DNA of 64,000 nucleotides, taken from assembly GCF_019976755.1 (NCBI RefSeq), contig NZ_AP023443.1, forward strand, positions 1-64,000, read 5' to 3'. This document shows positions 24,933-33,400 of the stretch, piece after piece. The notes beneath the pieces were generated by a model. That model worked only from the letters and a program-made list of their open reading frames with translations. It had not been told where the DNA came from and did not search any database. Source of the stretch: Nostoc sp. MS1. Lineage in GTDB: Bacteria > Cyanobacteriota > Cyanobacteriia > Cyanobacteriales > Nostocaceae. Position numbers and translations under genes: made by a program. Within the stretch, counting starts at the first letter, position 1. Every line of letters starts with the position of its first letter.

Positions 24933-27210
24933 ATGGAGATTAGACATTTATATCTGATAGTCCACCAAAATTATGTCACCAAATACTATGTTAATCGTGC
25001 CTGTTTTGCTAAGAACAATTATTATGTAATTGGCAGTAATGAATCATCTCACTTACTAATAAAGGATATAAGCGTAAGTAGGACTCATGCGATTATCATT
25101 AAGAAAGATGAGCAGTATTACTTGGCAGATTTAGATAGTATTGATGGAACAAAAATAGGCGGAACAAAGCTAGAACCAAGGCAAGGTTATCTTTTGTCGG
25201 ACGGTTGTTTAATTCAAATTGGTCAGGTCATCATTGAGGTAGAGATTGAGTCAGAAATTCCAGCGAAAAAGTTTGTTTCAGAGCCACCAACAGTTACAGC
25301 AACATTTAAGCCAATTCAAACACCAAATCATATATATAGAGAAACTAGACAAAGAGCAGGACTCAGGCTAGATGCCATCGACTTGCGAAAATATAGCCAC
25401 CCCATACTCGCCTCGACAAAGTTACTCAATGAAATCTCGCTGTCGTTCTTGCCGAACGAGTTCATTGTTATTGCTGGGGTAAGTGGTGGGGGAAAATCCA
25501 CATTGATTGATGCACTCAATGGGCAACGACGCGCTAGGGGGAAAGTGTTAGTGGATGGGGTTGACCTGTACAAGAACTATCACGCATTCAAGAACCTCAT
25601 CGGTTATGTTCCCCAGGATGATATAGTCCATCTTAATTTAACCGTCTGGGAAGCATTCATGTTTGCTGCCCAGCTTCGAGTACCCTTTTTATCAATTAGC
25701 GAACAGCAGCAATGGGTAGAAGCAATACTGCAACGTTTGCATCTGGTGGAGCGAAAGAATGTCCCAGTTAAGCAACTCAGTGGAGGACAACGTAAACGAG
25801 TCAGTATAGGAGTGGAACTCATCAGCAGCCCCAGTTTGTTTTTTCTAGATGAGGCGACATCCGGGCTAGACCCAGGAACAGAATTACAAATCATGTCGTT
25901 GTTACGTTCTTTTTGTGATCAGGCCAGTACCGTAGTCTTAATTACTCATGCGACTAAGAATGTAGCGATGGCGCAAGCGCCCACCGTAGGTGATCGCAGA
26001 TCAAGTAGTTTTCCTCGCCAAAGGTGGACGACTGGTATATTACGGGCCGCCCCAGTTGGCACTAGACTATTTTGGGGTACAAGATTTTGATGGGATTTAC
26101 AACTTAGTTGAACGACAACTAACACCGCAACAATGGGAAGAACGGTTCAAATCATCGGGATACTACAAAAAATTTGTAAGCGATCGCCTGCAATCGCTAC
26201 CACAACAGAACCAAGTACCCACAACAGATAAACCGAATTTGAGAGAACAACTGGTGGTGTTGTGCCAACGTAATCTGTCGATTCTGCTCAAAAATAAGTT
26301 GAGCTTGGCATTAATGCTGCTGGGAGCGCCGATTCTAGGGTCACTCAATTTTGTACTGTGGAAAGTTGACTTGTTCAGTACCAAAACTGGGAATGCGGGA
26401 CAAGCCATTTCCATGCTGTTTGTTGTGGTGGTGATGGCGATTATGTCTGGTTCACTGGCAATGATGCCAGAAATAGCAAAGGAAAGACCAATCTACAAAA
26501 GAGAAAGAAGTGTGGGGTTGGGATTAGCACCTTATTTGATGTCTAAGCTGCTTCTGGCTTGGGTACTGGCTTTATACCAGTCGGCGGTACTGCTTTATCT
26601 AATGCTGTCAGCAGTGAATGTTCCTGGTGCTGATACTCATACAGCAGCAATGTACTTTACCCTGTTTCTGGCATCGTTTGGCAGTATGGTGTTGGGTTTG
26701 ATTGTTAGTGCCGTTGCACCGAATCTTAGTGTTGCCCCCTTGATAATACTCGTTTTGTTAGTTTTTCAAATCGTCTTTGGTGGTGGAATACAGCCGACAG
26801 AGAACTTAAATACTAATCCCAATGCCAAAGCGGTGAGTGAATTGATGCTGTCAAAATACTCGTTTGAAAATTTAGTATTTCTGTCAAGAATGGGTGCAGA
26901 AGTGGCTGATGACTTTTGTTGGCAGAAGTCTCAAAGCCAAAGAAAAAAATTACCTGCTGCATTGATAGCCCAATGCAACTGTTACAACAAAAATGTATTC
27001 ACCAAGTGCGAATTTCCCGGTCTAGGGAAGATAACGAGAACATCGTCACTGAACAATGATTTGTTAAAGGCTAATTTATTGATTCAAAGTATTCTGGATG
27101 GTTATGAACGGCTTATCTATACCGATGTATCCCGAAATAATTGGAATCTAATTTATTTGATTGGGGTCATGATATTGATATTGTTTATGATTCTGCTTTT
27201 CAGAGGTTAG
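24933..27210 (+). pseudogene. FHA-domain ABC transporter (ABCG type), split by a repeat
   Basis: The first frame (24933-26090) has an FHA domain (~30-95: SRTHAIIIKK, then DSIDGTKIGG) and an ABC ATPase with Walker A GVSGGGKST, signature QLSGGQRKRVSIG, Walker B LFFLDEATSGLD and switch LITHAT. It then runs into nonsense. The second frame (from GTG 25990 to 27210) resumes with DQVVFLAKGGRLVYYGPP, the usual continuation after the switch histidine, and carries an ABC-2 membrane domain with about six helices. The join falls on a 33-bp dispersed repeat (25965-25997) that shifts the frame. Without it one chain of ~750 residues would result, normal for this fusion family. Two separate chains could in principle still assemble. 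Confidence 0.85.
25965..25997. repeat. 33-bp repeat breaking the ABC-transporter gene
   Basis: Begins GCGATGGCGCAAGCGC and ends GTAGGTGATCGC. The reading frame is coherent on either side but shifted across it. Related copies are at 17124-17163 and, more distantly, 24767-24796. Confidence 0.75.
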
Positions 27211-27570
27211 CAACAAAAAACTTCTGGAATATTCCAGAAGTAATTGGTGTGTTTTGACTTTTGCTAGTAGACGATTTCCACCGTTTACTAGAACCATTGT
27301 ACTATAAAATAATTACTAAAATAACTATTTATGATAAGGATATAAATCAAAATTAAAGATAGATATTTTGAAGATAAAAATTATTCATCTTTAATGAAAT
27401 TTCTTCACAATATTTAGTAATAGGTCTAGAAAATATCTAAATATGTTCTAGTAATAGAATATAAAATACTTGATAAGTAGCTAATGAGAGATAACGTTTT
27501 ATTATCATCATAATTGTTGCTACTTTATCATTAGTAAACCAAGAGGTTCTGTTGTCAATCAAGGAAGAAT
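27211..27570. other. Intergenic region, AT-rich
   Basis: After the hairpin at 27221-27240, about 320 bp of very AT-rich sequence leads to the AIPR-like gene, whose promoter must lie here. AAGGAAG precedes the ATG at 27571. Nothing else is seen. Confidence 0.5.
27221..27240 (+). terminator. Perfect 20-bp palindrome after the ABC gene
   Basis: CTTCTGGAAT followed directly by ATTCCAGAAG, 10 bases after the stop codon. T-richness afterwards (TGTGTTTT) is modest, so it is a probable rather than certain terminator. Confidence 0.6.
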
Positions 27571-28773
27571 ATGCCGAAAAATTGGACGTTGAAAGTTGAC
27601 CAATATATCAATGCAAATTCTAATTGCATTATCGCTACTGCTCATGTAGAGAGTTTCCCAACCGACCTACCACTAGAACCAAATATCCGAGAGCCAAATC
27701 CTAAAAGCTCAACCTACAAACAACTATTTGATTCACTTACCACCCAGCCGGAAAAATTCTTTCAAAGAAGTAACGGAATTGTGCTGTGTGTTAATAAAGT
27801 TAAGTCGAAAAGTAAAACTGAACTAGAGCTAGAGATACTACAAGCAAATGAAGGTGGTGCTGATGGCATCATCAACGGTGGTCATACAGTATTAGCATTT
27901 GAACAAGCTAGAGCAAACAAGTACGACCTCACTCTTGCCAGAGTCAAAGTCACAATCCACATTGGGTTAAGTGAAAATGAGGCTCTTGATATCGCCCTAG
28001 CATCAAACACCTCAGCCCCAGTAGATGCGCGTTCCAAAGTGAACGCCAGGGGTGACTATAAATTTATCAAACACTTTTTAGGGCGCTTAGAGAACGAAGA
28101 AGATATTAAATTCCGTATAGCTTACTACCAGAACCAAAGCGGTGCGCCAAAAAGTCCACAGTGCAATATCAACCATTTAATTAAATTGATGAACTGCTTG
28201 GATAGGAATAAATACAACCCAGACAGCAAAAGCAGAACCAAGCACCCACCAGTGAGTAATACCCCATCATTGAGTGATGCGGAAAGACAACGGTTATCGA
28301 AATTGTTGCCACTACTGCCCAAAGGGTTATGGATTGAGCAAAGGCTGTTCAATATCATTGAAGAACACATTACCAACCCCAGAAAAAAAGGAACCATAGA
28401 CTTAGCTTCAATCGACCCGCGCAAGAATACACTCTTAAGCGACAGCCGCTATTCATTTGGTTTTGGTGCGCCTGCGGATATTGCCATGCCCATTGTTGCT
28501 GCTTATCGCGTGTTCTTGGACGAGAACTATAACTGGTTAATTCCTTTTGATGATTTCGCGGAGGATTTTTTACAACATCTGTGGGCTAACTATTACCGCA
28601 AGTATTTGGTTTCCGAGAAATTGGCTGGTAATACAGTAGGTAGCAAAATCTGTCGTAACCCAGTGATTTGGGACAACCTCTACGTTTCGGCACAGAGTTA
28701 CCTAAATCAACGGTTGCTGAAGATGGTTGGTTCAAATAATAACAAGCGTGAACAATTAACCTTAGCGAATTAA
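27571..28773 (+). CDS. AIPR-like protein (possible phage-defence gene)
   Basis: 400 residues resembling the AIPR (abortive infection phage resistance) family. FFQRSNGIVLCVNKV (~63-77) is followed by GIINGGHTVLAFEQA (~99-113), corresponding to the family's 'IvNGcQT' motif (here N102-G-G-H105-T), and LDIALASNTSAPVDARS, corresponding to 'Ia.atNtq.pv'. Known AIPR proteins act in phage defence, but the mechanism is not settled. The next gene starts two bases after its stop codon and a strong terminator follows that, so the two form a small operon. The match is by motif order only. Confidence 0.6.
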   Translation: MPKNWTLKVDQYINANSNCIIATAHVESFPTDLPLEPNIREPNPKSSTYKQLFDSLTTQPEKFFQRSNGIVLCVNKVKSKSKTELELEILQANEGGADGIINGGHTVLAFEQARANKYDLTLARVKVTIHIGLSENEALDIALASNTSAPVDARSKVNARGDYKFIKHFLGRLENEEDIKFRIAYYQNQSGAPKSPQCNINHLIKLMNCLDRNKYNPDSKSRTKHPPVSNTPSLSDAERQRLSKLLPLLPKGLWIEQRLFNIIEEHITNPRKKGTIDLASIDPRKNTLLSDSRYSFGFGAPADIAMPIVAAYRVFLDENYNWLIPFDDFAEDFLQHLWANYYRKYLVSEKLAGNTVGSKICRNPVIWDNLYVSAQSYLNQRLLKMVGSNNNKREQLTLAN

Positions 28774-28774
28774 T

Positions 28775-29185
28775 ATGCCTGAAAATACACAAGTGCAGGT
28801 ACAAGAATTAGCCCGGTTCGCCCAAGAACAACAGTTCAACGCCCAATATCGTCAGTATTTTGGTGACGTATGGGAGGAAGCAGGGGTTAAAGATATTTCC
28901 AAAATGACCGTCTCTGATGCCGAACAGACATTGAAAGTTTTGGCTGATAGTGAAGCATCGCCTCAATTCATCAAATCTCTACTAGCACAAGCGGCTCATA
29001 ATGGTGCGCCACCGCAAGTTTTGGAGTATTTTCTAGCAAGTGATATTGATGGCGATGGCCGGACTTTGGCTCAGGAGATATTTCAAGACGGCACAAATCC
29101 CTTGGAACCGGATACACCCCAACCATCACCCAAGGCTCAGGTTGTATCACCATCTCAACAACCGGATTTGGAGTGGGAAATCTAG
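28775..29185 (+). CDS. Small protein with Ca-binding-like DGDG loop, unknown role
   Basis: 136 residues. The first ~85 are helical (many Gln and Ala). A DIDGDGRTLAQEIFQDGTNP segment (~89-108) then resembles a dockerin/thrombospondin-type-3 calcium loop, followed by a Pro-rich tail (PDTPQPSPKAQ). There is no signal peptide. It lies directly after the AIPR-like gene in the same operon and is probably a partner or regulator of it. I do not recognise the family. Confidence 0.6.
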   Translation: MPENTQVQVQELARFAQEQQFNAQYRQYFGDVWEEAGVKDISKMTVSDAEQTLKVLADSEASPQFIKSLLAQAAHNGAPPQVLEYFLASDIDGDGRTLAQEIFQDGTNPLEPDTPQPSPKAQVVSPSQQPDLEWEI

Positions 29186-29203
29186 CATAAACTCGCTAAT
29201 TTT

Positions 29204-29256
29204 ACTAGCAACCCCAGTACCGATTTTTTCAGTACTGGAGTTGCTAGTTCTTTTTT
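29204..29256 (+). terminator. Strong hairpin terminator
   Basis: ACTAGCAACCCCAGTAC (29204-29220) pairs with GTACTGGAGTTGCTAGT (29232-29248), then TCTTTTTT. It ends the AIPR-like operon. The loop CGATTTTTTCA and the arms are shared with the elements at 15536 and 19984 (copy 3 of that family). Confidence 0.85.
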
Positions 29257-29375
29257 GAAAGCGCCTTTAAACTTCTTGAGTTAGGTATAGAGTTCCACTT
29301 TTCACTTAAGCACAGTAGGTGTAGTTGAAAAATCGATTACACCTATTACCTCACTCAACATTAAAAAGGCGAAAT

Positions 29376-29756
29376 ATGACTTTATTGAATATTGATAAAC
29401 CCACCAATACAACCCAAGCAAAATTGTGGAATGAACGCGATTTATCTTCCAGCGATCGCCGGCGAGAAAAGCTAGAAATTCTCCTGTGCCAAAAAGTGCA
29501 AGCAGGTGAAGATCCAACCTTGTGTCAAAAAGTATTAGACTACTTATATTTCTCCGCGTTACAGGAGAAACTCAATCGCATCGTTGTCCAAAAGGAAAAA
29601 GAAAGGTCAGTATTTGCCTCTGTACAGCAAGTAGTTATTTTATCTTTCGCCATTCTGGGGATGTTTGCGTTCCTCGCCGCCGCTTGCAATAAGTCAGTTG
29701 TGCGATCGCCTTCGCCTGGGGTGAATCCGCCTGCTATTGAACGGCAGTCTCCTTAG
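29376..29756 (+). CDS. Small C-terminally membrane-anchored protein, unknown
   Basis: 126 residues from the ATG at 29376, preceded by AAGGCGAA. The soluble N-terminal ~85 residues are charged and have a Cys-containing segment (LLCQKVQAGEDPTLCQKV). One membrane segment (~89-110, VVILSFAILGMFAFLAAACN) and a short tail follow. LAAAC looks like a lipobox but sits at the wrong end of the protein. It stands alone between two terminators. Confidence 0.5.
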   Translation: MTLLNIDKPTNTTQAKLWNERDLSSSDRRREKLEILLCQKVQAGEDPTLCQKVLDYLYFSALQEKLNRIVVQKEKERSVFASVQQVVILSFAILGMFAFLAAACNKSVVRSPSPGVNPPAIERQSP

Positions 29757-29773
29757 AATACATGAGCATACAA

Positions 29774-29809
29774 AAGCTGAAAGTATTGCGAAAATAACAC
29801 TTTCAGCTT
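29774..29809. terminator. Bidirectional hairpin between convergent genes
   Basis: AAGCTGAAAGT (29774-29784) and ACTTTCAGCTT (29799-29809) pair perfectly. It sits between the rightward gene ending at 29756 and the leftward gene ending at 29831. Confidence 0.65.
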
Positions 29810-29830
29810 ATTACCAACTGGAGATTTATC

Positions 29831-30382
29831 TCAAAACCAAGAAGTATCCTTATCGAACGGTAAGCTGCTTGGCTCTTCAAAATTAGCTAAGTCTTGCTCC
29901 ATCTGTTTGACACGCTGTGGATAAGTCAGGCTGGAAGCTAACCTTTCTTCCATTTGTTCTTTGCCGAAGTTTATACCTTGTTGGGCATATCTTGCAGACA
30001 GCCGATCATAATTATCAACCTCTATCTTTTTGCGCCGTTCCATTTCGTCTAGCCAATTTTCGCTAGTCCCTCGTGCTAGTTCGGATTCCCTATATTCGGG
30101 CTTGAGAGAACCATCTGGGTTGAACTGTTGTTTTTCTGTGGGGGTGAAAAAGTCGTAGGCAGTGAAAATAGGCCAGGGTTCGGGGTCGGTTTCGTCTAGG
30201 TGTTTCCATTCATCAAATTCTTGTTTCGCTCTACGAGCATAACTGTCGATTGATCCCTCATTCATCCCTTGAGCTAACATTCGTTCCCTAGCTTCAAGTT
30301 TTAAGGTTCCGTCTGAATTGAACTCTTTGCCATTCATATTGAGCCAGCGTCTGGTTCTGGACATATTAATAGTATTTGACAT
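29831..30382 (-). CDS. Unknown protein with two internal repeats, divergent from polymerase-like gene
   Basis: 183 residues, soluble and strongly charged. A ~40-residue unit occurs twice: FNSDGTLKLEARERMLAQGM at ~21-40 and FNPDGSLKPEYRESELARGT at ~86-105, each followed by a helix rich in Arg, Lys and Glu. TTAGGAG lies before the ATG, a good ribosome site. It starts 36 bp from the polymerase-like gene and is read in the opposite direction, so the two share a promoter region and probably regulation. No known family is recognised. Confidence 0.6.
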   Translation of the reverse strand: MSNTINMSRTRRWLNMNGKEFNSDGTLKLEARERMLAQGMNEGSIDSYARRAKQEFDEWKHLDETDPEPWPIFTAYDFFTPTEKQQFNPDGSLKPEYRESELARGTSENWLDEMERRKKIEVDNYDRLSARYAQQGINFGKEQMEERLASSLTYPQRVKQMEQDLANFEEPSSLPFDKDTSWF

Positions 30383-30418
30383 ATTAAACTCCTAAAATTT
30401 TTAATTTCATTGAAAATT

Positions 30419-33400
30419 ATGACTTTAGAATTTAGACATTTTGATACAAGGTTAAATCAATGGATTCACACTGACGGAGACAAAGAAAATCCCAAATCAA
30501 TTTTAACCGAGAAACTAGATAATACTTTACTAGAATTTTACTTTCCTCTTAAACAATTCTCTTTTGGGCATATAGATGAGTATAGTAAAGCAGAAGATTT
30601 AAAGAATCATCCAGATGGACATATTCTATTACTTTCTTCTAAAACAAGACTACTGTACGGACATCCAGAATGTTTGCCAGAAATTGAAAAACTATGCCCA
30701 GACAGGAAAGACCGGGGTGCATACGGTTCAATTTTTTTAGGTGCTTGCAAAAATTCGCTTCATGAAGAGTTAAATATTCTAGTTGTAGATGATTCTCAAG
30801 AGAAAGGGGAGAATGGAGGTATTCTTGATAGGGAAGAAGCTTTTAAATTAGTAGGTGATTGCTACGGACAAATATCAACCGAACTTTATGACAAATTAAC
30901 TAAACGTCAAGAACAGTCAGATAAAAGTTATCGTGTGATTCAGCATCGCTTTGGATGGAAAGAAACCGATGGTGAGGATACTAAATACAGATTTGGTAAG
31001 GGGACATTAAGACCAAATAAATTAAACAAGTTAAAATACTCAGAACAAAATAATGAACCCAAAATAGATTTAATCCTACCCCTATCCAGCTTTAAAGGAA
31101 CAGACAAGGATCGCCCTGGTGGAGCAAGTAAGCCACAGATCAAACCAGGGTTATACAAACAGAAAATATGGCTAGGTGAAAAGTCTCAATCCGAGCGCGG
31201 TAAGACAGCGATATCTCAGTTATTAGCATCATTCCCTCAAGGGATTAAGGATTTCGCTGAGGAACTAGAGGCACAAGTCCTAAAATTAACCGAAATGCAG
31301 TCTGACCCCAGGAAAGTTGCCCAACTGTATTGTGAGAAATATGAAAAACGTAAGGCTTTTACTGAAGAACAAAAAGCCGCTTTACGGCAAACAATTACTG
31401 AACAGGTTGCCGATGGAACTCTCGTAAAACAATTAGAACTATTAGCTGGGAATGAAGACTCAGAAGAATTTGAGATAAATGATGAACTTGATGAATCTCC
31501 GAAAGAAGATTTATTGATGTACAGAATTATTAAAGCTGATTTAATTGGAGGTCATAATCAACTTTTAGAAACTGAGAAAGTCAGAAAAGAACTGAGTCGA
31601 TTTGTACAAAATGAGTGGCGCGATATTGCAATTGGGCGAACGCTAACTTTTGACAGGGGTATGATAATCCCATCCAAGGAACTGAAAAACGGCGAAATAT
31701 GCGTACCTTGGTTTGATGATGGTGAAAAGGTGCTAAATTTTCGTTCTCCCTTCCTTAACTCCAATGGTTTGTGTGTCTCAACTAATAAGCTTATAGAAGA
31801 TAGACTTGCACCAGACGGTGCGAATTTAAAAGGTATTATCGTAGTAAATGATGAAGACCATAAGCGCATATTAGCAAGACTTGAAGCTGATGAAGTAGCC
31901 CCATTAGAAACCGAGTCAGAACGCCAGGGTAGAGATTTTGACGGTGATTGTATCGGTGTAGCACTAGCAAGTAATTACCCCAACTTTACGGCAGAAGCAG
32001 AATATAGAAACCAGAGAGAAAATGCTTATGCTCCCACAGTAAAGCTGAAAAAACAATCGTTTTATAACCCATCAAATGGAACGCAACCACCATTTGAAGA
32101 AATCGCCATTCACATGAGCGATAGTTTAAGCGTTGGCGTGATTAATAATCAAGTTACAGCATTAGAAGCCCTAGAATCAGAAATTGAAATATTAAAAACT
32201 TATGGGACACCAGAACAGAAGTCTGAATATTTAGATAAGGTGTCATCTCACTATCAAGAATTATTCTCCCAAGAAAACCAAGAACGCCCTAAACCAATTA
32301 GGCAAGAGTACAAATCATACATGGAAGATTTTGTAGCTCTAGCCCAGACCGAGAGAACACCCCAAATCATACTTCAGGCGATGGAAGTTAACCGCCAAAT
32401 GTACCGGAAGATGATTGAAGAAGGATGTTACCAAAACCAGATAGCGGTAGACTTATTCAAAAGTTCTAAAACTCCAGAAATGGGTTTAATAAAAGAAAAC
32501 AATCGCTACTTGTATCGTCAGGTTGACTATATCAAAGACAAGAAATTAAAAACAATTTATTTAGACGAGGGAATAAAAACCACAGGATATTCCCCAGTAG
32601 AATTATTAATTAACCAAGCGAATAAATATTTTCAATCCGCACAATTAGAATCACGTCCTATCGTTCAGTTTCAGGATTTATTCAAGGGAGTAGAGTTTAC
32701 ACCGCAGCAGAGATTAGAAGCAGTTGCCGCGAAATTCGAGTATGACCGACTGTTCAATGCGGCAGTGCGGATGGATATAAAGCGCGAAACTGAGCAAGGG
32801 CCGTCTGCGGTGATCCAAACAACTCAAGGAACCCAAATCGAGGTGACGAACCTCACACGCTATGGGCATCCTGGTATTTGGAAGGCGCAAACGATAAACC
32901 TGAAGTTAGAAGCGATACCGGAAAAATACCAAACCAAAGAACGACCGCATAAATTATTAGCACTAGCGCAAATAGATAATGAACTGACAGATAATGGTAA
33001 ACCCGCGTACCATAAGCTGGGGACAATCAGCCAGCAGTCGGTGATAGACAATAACCTTAAGGCAGGGATGGCTACTGATAATGCCAAATTAGTGGAATTT
33101 AAACCAGAACTATCGCGTAGTCAGACGAAGCTGATGTTTGAAGGGGCTAACCAGAACGCCCAGTCATGGCGCGAAAGCATACCCCCACAAAGCCGATTAT
33201 CCGCAGCAGCAGCAGCTTGGGTTGTTGGAGCGGCACGTCAGGATGAACTAGAACGCAAGGAAGTTGGGGATGAGTCGGAATCCCAAAAAGAAATTATCAA
33301 AAAAATCCCCAATTTCGTATTTGCAGCATTTTCTGATGAGATAGTAGCTCAGTTAAATCAACTGCAATTTAAAGAGTTGACCTTGGGAACGTTGAGTGAG

